Made by a program: the position numbers and the translations under genes. Shown here one piece after another: positions 1 through 6,118 of a stretch of DNA of 10,510 nt; within the stretch, counting starts at the first letter, position 1, and the number at the start of each line of letters is the position of its first letter. This DNA is from Nocardioides sp. (GTDB taxonomy: Bacteria; Actinomycetota; Actinomycetes; Propionibacteriales; Nocardioidaceae), in the NCBI GenBank assembly GCA_031177735.1, contig JAPSKJ010000068.1, forward strand, positions 1 through 10,510, read 5' to 3'. Below the pieces are notes generated by a model. It searched no databases. It saw nothing but the letters and a program-made list of their open reading frames with translations, and was not told the DNA's origin.

Positions 1-360
1 CTCGGCGTCGTAGAGCCGCGGCCCGAGCTGCTTGAGGAGCTCGGCGTGGACCGACGCCTTGATCTCCTCCAGGCGGTCCTGCTGCTGGTGGGCGAGGGCG
101 CGGCGCGGACCGTCGCCGGCAGGCGGCGCCGCGTGGGCGGCCGCCCGGGGCGCCGGGGCGAAGGCGTCCGGGTTCACCGCACTCGGAGCAGGCGGGAGCG
201 GGACATCGGCGCGCCGCTTGCCGGCCGGGCTCGGCGCGGCAGGGGGCGTCGGCTGACCCTCCGACAGGGGGTCGGGAGCAGGATGGTCGGTGTCGGGCGG
301 CGGCGCATCCGGCGTGGCCTGCTGGCGACGCGCGGCCGCGATCCGGTCGGCGAGACTCAT
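1..360 (-). CDS. cpaF: CpaF/TadA-family pilus secretion ATPase, N-terminal 120 residues (runs off left edge)
   Basis: This is the N-terminal part of the hexameric ATPase that powers Tad/Flp pilus assembly at the inner face of the membrane. The visible part starts MSLADRIAARRQ. A Pro/Ala-rich low-complexity linker of about 70 residues follows, then the family-like helix VHAELLKQLGPRLYDAE, which precedes the N-terminal domain of CpaF proteins. The Walker motifs and catalytic core lie beyond the left edge and cannot be seen. The ATG start at 360 has a strong Shine-Dalgarno (GGAGGTGA) 4 nt upstream that overlaps the stop of the preceding cpaE-like gene. The two are therefore very probably cotranscribed and translationally coupled. 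The assignment rests on the short motif plus the cpaB-cpaE-cpaF order. Without that context the linker alone would be unidentifiable. Confidence 0.82.
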   Translation of the reverse strand, partial: MSLADRIAAARRQQATPDAPPPDTDHPAPDPLSEGQPTPPAAPSPAGKRRADVPLPPAPSAVNPDAFAPAPRAAAHAAPPAGDGPRRALAHQQQDRLEEIKASVHAELLKQLGPRLYDAE

Positions 361-364
361 CGGG

Positions 365-372
365 TCACCTCC
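365..372 (-). promoter_or_regulatory. Strong Shine-Dalgarno of cpaF, overlapping the cpaE stop
   Basis: On the minus strand this reads GGAGGTGA, a near-full anti-16S match, 4 nt before the cpaF ATG. Its last three bases are the TGA stop of cpaE, so termination and re-initiation occur at the same spot. Confidence 0.75.
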
Positions 373-1555
373 GCCTTCTCAGGCGTCGCGAGCGCCCCTG
401 CGACTCGCTCTCGTTGCCAGGCTGCGCAGCCCCGGATCCCGGGGCCGCGATGTCCTGACCGGCCAGCTCGGCAGCGAGGGCCAGGATCGCGGTGCTGCTC
501 GGGTGGTGGGGGTTCTTCGCGACGATCGGGTCACCCGCGTTGGTGGAGGCGGCCACCTCGATCGAGGTCGCGACCTTCGCGGCCGGCCGCATGCCGAGGA
601 TGCCCTCGACCCGGTCGGGGCTGATGCCGACCTGGTCGTCGGCCCGGTTGAGCAGCAGGTGGCGGTGGTCGGGTGCGATGTCCAGCATGTCCAAGGTCTC
701 CAGCGCGACCTTGACGTTCTTCAGCGTCGGCACGTCCAGGGTGGCCACGATGACGATCTCGTCGGTCTCGTCGAGTGCGGTGAGGGTCTGCTCGTCCACG
801 GCCGGCGCGGTGTCGATGACCACGAAGTCGAAGGTCTCGCGCAGGGTCCGGATGACCTGGGCGACCAGGGTGGGGGAGACCCGGTCGCGCACGTCGGGGT
901 GCGACGGCGCCGCGAGGATCATCATCGAGTCCTGATGGCGGGTGAGCAGTCCGCCGAGCAGCTCGGCGTCGAGGGAGTTCTCCGAGCCGATCGCGTGCTC
1001 GATCGAGTGCGTCGGGAACAGCTGCATCGTGATCGCGACGTCGCCGAAGGCCAGGTCCAGGTCGACCAGGCAGACCCGGCGGGCACCGCGCTCGGCGAGA
1101 GCGAGCCCGAGGTTGACCGCCATCGTGGTCTTGCCGACGCCACCCTTGGGCGACCAGACGGTGATCACCTTGCCGGTCTGCGCCACGCCACCTGGGCCGC
1201 GCAGGGCGACGAACAGCTGGTAGGCGCGGGTCACCGCAGCGGACACGGCGTCCAGGGAGTGGCTCGGGACGACGTCGCGGGCGCCTGCGTGCATCGCCTC
1301 GGTGAGCACGTCGGTGCTGAGCTCCTCACGGACCAGCACGACGCTGACGGTGGGGCGGGCGGTGCGCAGCTGGTCGCACACGCTCAGCGCCTCGGCCAGC
1401 GGGACGGAGGGGCCGAGCACGGCGACGTACTCGTCCTGGTGCTGTGCGAGCCAGGCGTTCATCCGCTCCAGGCTGGCGACCGCCTGGGATCCGGCGGGGA
1501 GCACGCCGAGGAGTGCGGGGACGATGCTCTGCTCGGGCTCGACGATGATCGGCAT
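365..1555 (-). CDS. cpaE: CpaE/TadZ-like ParA/MinD-superfamily ATPase of the Tad pilus
   Basis: A 396-residue protein of the CpaE/TadZ family, the ATPase that positions the Tad/Flp pilus machine at the membrane. Residues 1 to about 120 form a degenerate response-regulator-like domain, including the stretch VSVVLVREELSTDVLTEAM. Residues about 128-370 form a deviant Walker-A ATPase. It has the P-loop SPKGGVGKTT (135-144, signature Lys137 and Lys142), the Walker A' DLD (165-167) and the Walker B FVVIDTAP (Asp248). All key ATPase residues are present, unlike some TadZ proteins whose site is degenerate. The C-terminus is a basic, disordered tail ending in RRLRRRR. The ATG start lies 7 nt after the cpaB stop and has no good Shine-Dalgarno, so coupled translation is likely. 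The gene is flanked by cpaB and cpaF in the standard Tad order. Confidence 0.9.
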   Translation of the reverse strand: MPIIVEPEQSIVPALLGVLPAGSQAVASLERMNAWLAQHQDEYVAVLGPSVPLAEALSVCDQLRTARPTVSVVLVREELSTDVLTEAMHAGARDVVPSHSLDAVSAAVTRAYQLFVALRGPGGVAQTGKVITVWSPKGGVGKTTMAVNLGLALAERGARRVCLVDLDLAFGDVAITMQLFPTHSIEHAIGSENSLDAELLGGLLTRHQDSMMILAAPSHPDVRDRVSPTLVAQVIRTLRETFDFVVIDTAPAVDEQTLTALDETDEIVIVATLDVPTLKNVKVALETLDMLDIAPDHRHLLLNRADDQVGISPDRVEGILGMRPAAKVATSIEVAASTNAGDPIVAKNPHHPSSTAILALAAELAGQDIAAPGSGAAQPGNESESQGRSRRLRRRR

Positions 1556-1562
1556 CAGCGCA

Positions 1563-2297
1563 TCACCGCAGCAGCGTGTCGGGAGTGACGGGCTGGCCCT
1601 TGGCGACCGCGCTCTGGTCGGTGAGCAGACCGAACGCCAGCTCGCCGTTCTTCGAGGCGTAGATCACCTTCTGCGCCTCCTCCTGGCTCAGCGCCAGGGT
1701 GAGGAGCGTGCGGGGCAGCTGCTCGGTGGTCGAGCTGCCGTCCTGGGTGGTGGTCGTGGTGGTCACCGGGGTCGTCGACCCGACGCCGATCACGGTGACG
1801 CGCTCCAGCAGCAGCGTGGTCATCGGCTGGCCGGTCGTGACGTCGGCGGCGCTGACGAACACGGCGACCTCGGAGCCGGGGTTGACGAACCCGGCGACAC
1901 GGGCCGGGTCGGTGAGGTTGACCGAGATCGCCAGCTTGTCGTCGGGGATCTGCAGCGCCGAGGTGACCACGGCCGTCGCGCCGAACTTGGTGGCGATGAT
2001 CTGCTCGCCCGGGAAGATGGTGGTGAGCGCGACCTGGCCGGCGAGCCCCTCGGTGGTGGTCTGGTAGCCCGGCAGCAGCTGGGCCTGCGTCACCGGCCGG
2101 AGGTCGAGCTTGCCGGCGGCAGCCGCCGCCTCGATCGTCTCGCCCGCCTCGATCTGCGCGGTGGCGGTCAGCACGTCGACGGTCTCGAACTGCTCCTGCG
2201 CCCGCGCGTCGGCGCTGCGCACGTAGAGGAACACCAGAACGATGCCGAGAGCGGCGACCACCGCAGCGGCGACCACCAGAATCCTTCGTCGCTCCAT
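1563..2297 (-). CDS. cpaB: CpaB/RcpC-like Flp pilus assembly protein
   Basis: A 244-residue CpaB/RcpC family protein, a periplasm-facing (here outside-facing) Tad pilus assembly factor. It has a short basic N-terminus (MERRR) and one membrane anchor at about residues 6-26. A SAF/antifreeze-like domain follows at about 39-105 (VDVLTATAQIEAGETI, then FPGEQIIATKFG). The CpaB C-terminal domain starts at about 120, with the family-like run LAISVNLTDPARVAGFVNPGSEVAVF. A Thr-rich insert sits at about 175-192. The length is typical of actinobacterial members. I chose the ATG at 2297 over the TTG codon directly before it because the GAAAGG Shine-Dalgarno is 6 nt from the ATG and only 3 nt from the TTG. 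It is the first gene of the visible pilus operon. Confidence 0.87.
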   Translation of the reverse strand: MERRRILVVAAAVVAALGIVLVFLYVRSADARAQEQFETVDVLTATAQIEAGETIEAAAAAGKLDLRPVTQAQLLPGYQTTTEGLAGQVALTTIFPGEQIIATKFGATAVVTSALQIPDDKLAISVNLTDPARVAGFVNPGSEVAVFVSAADVTTGQPMTTLLLERVTVIGVGSTTPVTTTTTTQDGSSTTEQLPRTLLTLALSQEEAQKVIYASKNGELAFGLLTDQSAVAKGQPVTPDTLLR

Positions 2298-2303
2298 CAA
2301 GGA

Positions 2304-2309
2304 CCTTTC
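2304..2309 (-). promoter_or_regulatory. cpaB ribosome-binding site that decides the start
   Basis: Minus-strand GAAAGG, 6 nt before the ATG at 2297. The in-frame TTG at 2300 would leave only 3 nt, so the ATG is preferred. Confidence 0.6.
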
Positions 2310-2363
2310 ACGTCTGACGGAGGTGCTCCCTCCCCAGTCCCGCGCGTCGGCGACGCACGGGCC

Positions 2364-2384
2364 AATCTCCCCCCGGGGAAGATT
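2364..2384. promoter_or_regulatory. 21-bp inverted repeat (candidate operator) upstream of cpaB
   Basis: The arms AATCT-n-CCCC and GGGG-n-AGATT flank a single central C. Nine of ten arm positions pair, the exception being 2369 against 2379. The outer arms are A/T-rich in very G/C-rich DNA. No T-run follows on either strand, so it does not look like an intrinsic terminator. It overlaps the only reasonable -10 box for cpaB, which suits a repressor operator. It could instead form a hairpin near the 5' end of the cpaB transcript. Confidence 0.5.
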
Positions 2385-2385
2385 A
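2380..2385 (-). promoter_or_regulatory. Candidate -10 box of the cpaBEF pilus operon
   Basis: Minus-strand TAATCT fits the actinobacterial TANNNT -10 pattern and would give a leader of roughly 75 nt before cpaB. No convincing TTGACA-like -35 is visible 16-19 bp upstream. The call is tentative and rests on the hexamer, its position and the overlapping inverted repeat. Confidence 0.35.
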
Positions 2386-2520
2386 AGGATCCGGAGCCGG
2401 TCACGTCGCCGTTTCCCGGTGATTTGACCCGCTCCGCCTCGCCTCAGCAGCCACAGCCGTCACATGGCACGACGAGGGCTGCGAGGCATCCACCGATCGG
2501 GCAGGTACCCATGACCCGTC

Positions 2521-2532
2521 TGGTCCAGACCA
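2521..2532. promoter_or_regulatory. dre-like palindrome (DasR/GntR-HutC type operator candidate)
   Basis: TGGTCCAGACCA is a palindrome with 5-bp arms. It differs at one base from the core TGGTCTAGACCA of the Streptomyces DasR-responsive element. With flanks it matches 12 of 16 positions of ACTGGTCTAGACCACT as I remember it. It is also nearly identical to the TGGTCCAGACCT repeats known from Streptomyces chitinase promoters. It lies 28 bp beyond the acyl-CoA synthetase stop and about 220 bp upstream of the cpaB start. Its arms could also be part of a terminator-like fold after the synthetase gene. Confidence 0.4.
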
Positions 2533-2551
2533 TCCCGGCGAAGGTGGGATG
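2531..2551. terminator. Possible hairpin downstream of the acyl-CoA synthetase gene
   Basis: CATCCC and GGGATG form a perfect 6-bp stem with a 9-nt loop, 9 nt past the TGA of the minus-strand synthetase gene. No U-tract follows, so it is at best a weak or factor-assisted terminator. It shares two bases with the dre-like palindrome. Confidence 0.3.
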
Positions 2552-2560
2552 CAGCGCCCT

Positions 2561-4357
2561 TCAGCTGTAGAGCGCGTCGACCTCGTCGCGGAGCTCCCGC
2601 ATCACCACGCCTCGCTTCAGCTTCAGGCTGGGCGTGAGCTGGCCGCCCTCCTCGGTCCACTGGTCGGGCAGGACACGGAACTTGCGGATCGCCTCCGCCT
2701 TGGACACCGCCTTGTTGGCCTCGTCCACCGCGACCTGGATCTCCGCGAGCAGGTCGTCGTCGTGCACGAGCGAGGCCAGGTCGACCCTCTTGCCGCGCGC
2801 CTCCGCCCAGGCAGGAAGCGACTCGGGGTCGAGGGTCACCAGGGCGGCGATGAAGGGCTGGCCGTCGCCGACGACGATGCACTGGTCGACGAGGGGATGC
2901 GCCCGGAGACGGTCCTCCAGCACCGCTGGAGCGACGTTCTTGCCGCCCGCGGTCACCAGGATCTCCTTCTTGCGGCCGGTGATCCGGACGAAGCCCTCGT
3001 CGTCGACCTCGCCCAGGTCGCCGGTGTGGAACCAGCCGTGCTCGGTCATCGCCTCGGCGGTGGCCTGGGGGTTGTGCCAGTAGCCGGTGAAGACCTGGCC
3101 GCCCTTGAAGAGCAGTTCGCCGTCGTCGGCCACCCGGACGCTGGTGCCGGGGAGCGGACGGCCCACCGTGCCGATCTTGATGGCGCCCGGAAGGTTGGCG
3201 GTGAGCGCCGCGGTGGTCTCGGTCAGCCCGTAGCCCTCGAGCACGGTGAGGCCGATGCCCCGGTAGAAGTGGCCCAGGCGCTCGCCGAGCGGCGCCCCGC
3301 CGGAGACCGCGTACGCGCACTCGCCGCCGAGTGCCGCCAGGAGCTTGCTGTAGACGAGCTTGGCGAAGACGGCGTGCTGCAGCCGGATCGCGAGCGGCAC
3401 CTTGCCCTTCTCCAGGCCCTGGGAGTAGGCGATGGCGACGTCGGTCGCCTTGTCGAAGATCTTGCCGCGGCCGTCGGCGGCGGCCTTCTGCGAGGCGGTG
3501 TTGTAGACCTTCTCGAAGACCCGCGGCACCGCGAGGATGAAGGTCGGCTTGAAACCGGCCAGGTCGTCGAGCAGGTTCTTGATGTCGGGGGAGTGGCCCA
3601 GACGGGTGCGTGACTTCACGCAGCCGACCTGGATGATCCGGGCGAACACGTGCGCGAGCGGGAGGAACAGCAGCGTGCTGCGACCCTCGGCCAGGAAGAG
3701 CCGGTCGAGCTCGTGGACCGCGACACCCAGCTCGAACATGAAGTTGCCGTGGGTCAGCTGGCAGCCCTTCGGCTGACCGGTCGTGCCCGAGGTGTAGATC
3801 AGCGTCGCGACGTCGGCCGGGGTCGCCGACGTACGCCGCTTCTCCAGCTCGTCGTCGGCCACGTCGTCACCGAGGCGCTTCAGCACCTCGACGCCGTTGT
3901 CGGCGAAGGACCACACGTGGTTGAGGTCGGGGAGTACGCCGCGCGAGGAGTGGATCCTCGCGACGTGCTCGGCGCCCTCGGCCATCACGGCGCGGGCTCC
4001 GGAGTCCTGGAGGATCCACGCGACCTGCTCGGCCGAGGAGGTCTCGTAGATCGGCACGGTGACCGCCCCCGCGAACCAGATGGCGTAGTCGAGGAGAGTC
4101 CACTCGTAGCGGGTCTTGGAGAACAGGCCGACCCGGTCGCCGGGCTCGATGCCGGCGGCGATGAGCCCCTTCGCCACGGCGGATACCTCGGTGAGGAACT
4201 CCTCGGCGGTGACGTCCTCCCACACCCCCACGGTGTGCGCCGCGGGACGGCTGAACACGACGGCGTCAGCAGCCTCCTCAGCGTTGCGGACCACGTCGTC
4301 GGTCAGGTTCCCGGTGGTCGGGAGATCGATCGTCAACGGGGTGGAGAACTCACGCAC
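2561..4357 (-). CDS. fadD: Long-chain acyl-CoA synthetase (FadD15-like AMP-binding enzyme)
   Basis: A 598-residue ANL-superfamily enzyme that activates long-chain fatty acids with ATP and CoA (fatty acid to acyl-AMP to acyl-CoA) in the cytosol or at the inner membrane. Visible core motifs, in order, are the P-loop YTSGTTGQPKG (188-198), GYGLTET (375-381), the ribose-binding TGDLG (445-449), the hinge GRKKE (461-465) and the C-terminal catalytic-lysine region PSLKLKR (576-582). The length and the VPIYETSSAEQV stretch fit the FadD15/long-chain synthetase clade rather than the acetyl-CoA or short-chain clades. I chose the GTG at 4357 because AGGAGG lies 5 nt upstream. The longer reading from 4501 would run through the promoter region and the divergent gene. 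It is divergent from the SRPBCC gene with 79 bp between starts. Chain-length preference cannot be read from sequence alone. Confidence 0.92.
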   Translation of the reverse strand: MREFSTPLTIDLPTTGNLTDDVVRNAEEAADAVVFSRPAAHTVGVWEDVTAEEFLTEVSAVAKGLIAAGIEPGDRVGLFSKTRYEWTLLDYAIWFAGAVTVPIYETSSAEQVAWILQDSGARAVMAEGAEHVARIHSSRGVLPDLNHVWSFADNGVEVLKRLGDDVADDELEKRRTSATPADVATLIYTSGTTGQPKGCQLTHGNFMFELGVAVHELDRLFLAEGRSTLLFLPLAHVFARIIQVGCVKSRTRLGHSPDIKNLLDDLAGFKPTFILAVPRVFEKVYNTASQKAAADGRGKIFDKATDVAIAYSQGLEKGKVPLAIRLQHAVFAKLVYSKLLAALGGECAYAVSGGAPLGERLGHFYRGIGLTVLEGYGLTETTAALTANLPGAIKIGTVGRPLPGTSVRVADDGELLFKGGQVFTGYWHNPQATAEAMTEHGWFHTGDLGEVDDEGFVRITGRKKEILVTAGGKNVAPAVLEDRLRAHPLVDQCIVVGDGQPFIAALVTLDPESLPAWAEARGKRVDLASLVHDDDLLAEIQVAVDEANKAVSKAEAIRKFRVLPDQWTEEGGQLTPSLKLKRGVVMRELRDEVDALYS

Positions 4358-4362
4358 AAGGG

Positions 4363-4368
4363 CCTCCT
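4363..4368 (-). promoter_or_regulatory. Shine-Dalgarno that fixes the synthetase start
   Basis: Minus-strand AGGAGG, 5 nt before the GTG at 4357. It rules out the 48-codon longer reading that begins at 4501. Confidence 0.75.
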
Positions 4369-4388
4369 GGCTGCTGATAATTACCGGC

Positions 4389-4394
4389 AGGTTA
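4389..4394 (-). promoter_or_regulatory. Candidate -10 box of the acyl-CoA synthetase gene
   Basis: Minus-strand TAACCT fits TANNNT and would place the transcript start about 25-30 nt before the GTG, leaving room for the AGGAGG site. It is part of an imperfect direct repeat, with GGTAA occurring twice 11 bp apart, which could be a regulator half-site pair. No clear -35 is visible. Confidence 0.35.
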
Positions 4395-4423
4395 CCTCCG
4401 GCTCCGGACCCCGGCGCATCCGG

Positions 4424-4429
4424 TACGCT
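4424..4429 (+). promoter_or_regulatory. -10 box giving a probable leaderless transcript for the SRPBCC gene
   Basis: TACGCT (TANNNT) ends exactly 7 nt before the ATG at 4437, and no Shine-Dalgarno lies between. This spacing puts the transcript start at or next to the start codon, the usual layout of actinobacterial leaderless genes. Confidence 0.5.
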
Positions 4430-4436
4430 CCGCGGC

Positions 4437-4874
4437 ATGGCCGAACAGACGACGTCCTCGATCGTGATCGAGGCCGCGCCGGATGCCGTGATGGCGGTCA
4501 TCGCCGACTTCGCCGCCTACCCCCGGTGGGCGAAGGGAGTGACCCGCTCCGACGTGCTCTCCACCGGTCCCGACGGCCGCGCCGAGCGGGTGGCCTTCGC
4601 CATCGACGTCTCGCCGATCAAGGACGAGTACACCCTCCACTACCAGTGGGACGGTGACCGTGAGGTGACCTGGACCCTCGTCGAGGGCAAGATGCTGCGC
4701 GCGCTGGACGGCGCCTACGACCTGCGCGACCTCGGCGGCCGCACCGAGGTCACCTACCGACTGGCCCTCGACCTGAGCATCCCGCTCATCGGCATGCTCA
4801 AGCGCAAGGGCGAGAAGATCCTGATCGACACTGCGCTCAAGGGGCTCAAGAGCCGCGTCGAGTCCGCGCGCTGA
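4437..4874 (+). CDS. SRPBCC/START-fold (polyketide cyclase/dehydrase-like) protein
   Basis: A 145-residue single-domain helix-grip protein of the SRPBCC superfamily, which binds hydrophobic ligands in a central cavity. The pattern is classic: a first strand TSSIVIEAAPDAVMAVIADFAAYPRWAKGV, with the D-x-x-x-Y-P-x-W turn at about 24-31. Antiparallel strands follow at about 45-110 (YTLHYQWDGDREVTWTLVEG), then a long amphipathic C-terminal helix at about 117-142. It looks most like the mycobacterial TB16.3/Rv2185c type, which from memory also sits beside fadD15. No catalytic residues can be assigned and the ligand is unknown. A lipid or polyketide-like ligand is inferred from the fold and from the neighbouring acyl-CoA synthetase. 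It is the first gene of the rightward run, and its stop is 14 nt before the ATPase start. Confidence 0.85.
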   Translation: MAEQTTSSIVIEAAPDAVMAVIADFAAYPRWAKGVTRSDVLSTGPDGRAERVAFAIDVSPIKDEYTLHYQWDGDREVTWTLVEGKMLRALDGAYDLRDLGGRTEVTYRLALDLSIPLIGMLKRKGEKILIDTALKGLKSRVESAR

Positions 4875-4888
4875 CGCGCGAGCAGACC

Positions 4889-6118
4889 GTGCGGATCCTG
4901 CTGTTCACCGGCAAGGGCGGCGTCGGCAAGTCGACGATCGCCGCCGCCACCGCCTCCTTCGCGGCCGCCCGCGGCAAGCGCACCCTGGTGCTCTCCACCG
5001 ACGCCGCGCACTCGCTCGCGGACGCGTTCGGCACCACGGTCGGACCGACGCCGACCGAGGTCGCCCCCAACCTCCACGTGGAGCAGGTCGACGCCCAGCT
5101 CCGCTTCGAGCAGTCCTGGGCCGACATCCAGCGGTATCTCCTCTCGGTGCTCGACATGGCCGGGATGGACCCCGTCGCCGCGGAGGAGCTCACCGTCATC
5201 CCCGGGGCCGAGGAGGTGCTGGCGCTGCTCGAGCTGCGCCAGCGCGCCCGCGAGGGGCATGCCGACGGACCGTGGGACCTCATCGTGGTCGACTGCGCTC
5301 CGACGGCGGAGACCTTGCGGCTCCTCGCCCTGCCCGAGGCGCTCGGGTGGTACATGACCCGGGTCCTGCCGATGCAGCGCCGCGTCGTCAAGGCCCTCAA
5401 GCCGGTGCTGACCCGTGCGGCGGGCGTACCCATGCCCGGCGACACCGTCTTCGACGCGATCGAGCGGCTGCACGCCGAGCTCGACGAGGTCCGCACGCTG
5501 CTGTCCGGCGACGACGCCAGCGTGCGGGTCGTGCTCACCCCGGAGAACGTCGTCGTCGCCGAGGCGCGTCGCAGCTGGACCACGCTCTCCCTCTACGGCT
5601 ACCGCGTCGACGGTGTGGTCGCCAACCGCGTCTTCCCGGCGGAGGGAGCCGACGACTGGCGCAGCGGCTGGGTGATGGCGCAGGACGAGATCCTCGCCGA
5701 GGTGGCGGCCTCCTTCACGGGACTGCCGGTGTGGCGCTCGGTCTACCGGTCCCGGGAACCGGTGGGCGTCGAGGCGCTCACCGCGCTCGCCGAGGACGTG
5801 TACGCCGGCAGTGACCCGCTCGCGGCGCCGACCGGCCACGGGCCGTTCCGGGTCCGGCGCACCCAGGACGGTGCCGTCGCCCACCTCGCACTGCCCGGTG
5901 CGACCAAGGAGGAGGTGCACCTCGCACGCAACGGTGATGACCTGGTCGTCACCGTGGGGTCGTATCGTCGCGTGCTGACGCTGCCGCAGGGCCTGGCCCG
6001 GCTGCGGATCGCCGGCGCGCGGGTCGAGCACGGCGAGCTGCAGGTCCGCTTCGCCGAGACCTCGCCCGGTGTGCGCGGCACCCCCGACCCCGCCCGCACC
6101 GAGCAGGAGGACCAGTGA
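4889..6118 (+). CDS. ArsA/Get3-like anion-transporting ATPase with C-terminal HSP20-like domain
   Basis: A 409-residue protein with a single ArsA/Get3-type ATPase domain. It has the deviant P-loop GKGGVGKST (8-16), switch-I-like LVLSTDAAHSLADAF (about 33-47) and the switch-II segment DCAPTAETLRLL (135-146). That segment corresponds to DTAPTGHTLRLL in ArsA, so the Gly-His pair is Ala-Glu here. Residues about 318-390 look like the ArsA-associated HSP20-like beta domain (GATKEEVHLARNGDDLVVTVGSYRRVLTLP). I see no metalloid-binding Cys triad and only one Cys overall, and there is no arsB or arsR nearby. Arsenite export is therefore unlikely. A role in client or membrane-protein handling is plausible but inferred. 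It resembles M. tuberculosis Rv2184c in position and type. The GTG start has only a weak Shine-Dalgarno, and the stop overlaps the next start (GTGA). Confidence 0.87.
   Translation: MRILLFTGKGGVGKSTIAAATASFAAARGKRTLVLSTDAAHSLADAFGTTVGPTPTEVAPNLHVEQVDAQLRFEQSWADIQRYLLSVLDMAGMDPVAAEELTVIPGAEEVLALLELRQRAREGHADGPWDLIVVDCAPTAETLRLLALPEALGWYMTRVLPMQRRVVKALKPVLTRAAGVPMPGDTVFDAIERLHAELDEVRTLLSGDDASVRVVLTPENVVVAEARRSWTTLSLYGYRVDGVVANRVFPAEGADDWRSGWVMAQDEILAEVAASFTGLPVWRSVYRSREPVGVEALTALAEDVYAGSDPLAAPTGHGPFRVRRTQDGAVAHLALPGATKEEVHLARNGDDLVVTVGSYRRVLTLPQGLARLRIAGARVEHGELQVRFAETSPGVRGTPDPARTEQEDQ
6105..6110 (+). promoter_or_regulatory. Shine-Dalgarno for the CxxCxxC protein
   Basis: AGGAGG, 4 nt before the GTG at 6115, inside the last codons of the ATPase gene. 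It supports the overlapping GTGA start. Confidence 0.65.

Noticed and set aside
290..1588. A long plus-strand open frame across the pilus genes
   Set aside because: It is antisense to cpaE, whose P-loop and Walker B are intact. The frame is low-complexity Gly/Asp/Arg-rich.
2386..2520. A possible riboswitch or small RNA in the cpaB upstream region
   Set aside because: I compared it by eye with common riboswitch cores (c-di-GMP, c-di-AMP, glycine, cobalamin) and saw no conserved motif. Covariance-model searches would be needed.
2511..2570. A 19-codon plus-strand peptide (MTRLVQTIPAKVG...) spanning the dre-like site
   Set aside because: It has no ribosome-binding site, runs into the synthetase gene on the other strand, and is better explained by chance in a regulatory region.
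4358..4501. A 48-residue N-terminal extension of the acyl-CoA synthetase
   Set aside because: It would cover the promoter and the divergent gene start, and a strong AGGAGG precedes the GTG at 4357.
4754..6031. A 425-codon minus-strand open frame
   Set aside because: It is antisense to the ArsA-like ATPase, without conserved domains, and composed of Arg/Gly/His-rich sequence typical of shadow frames.
4889..6118. An arsenic-resistance locus
   Set aside because: Only an ArsA-like ATPase is present, without arsB, arsR or arsC and without the metalloid Cys residues.
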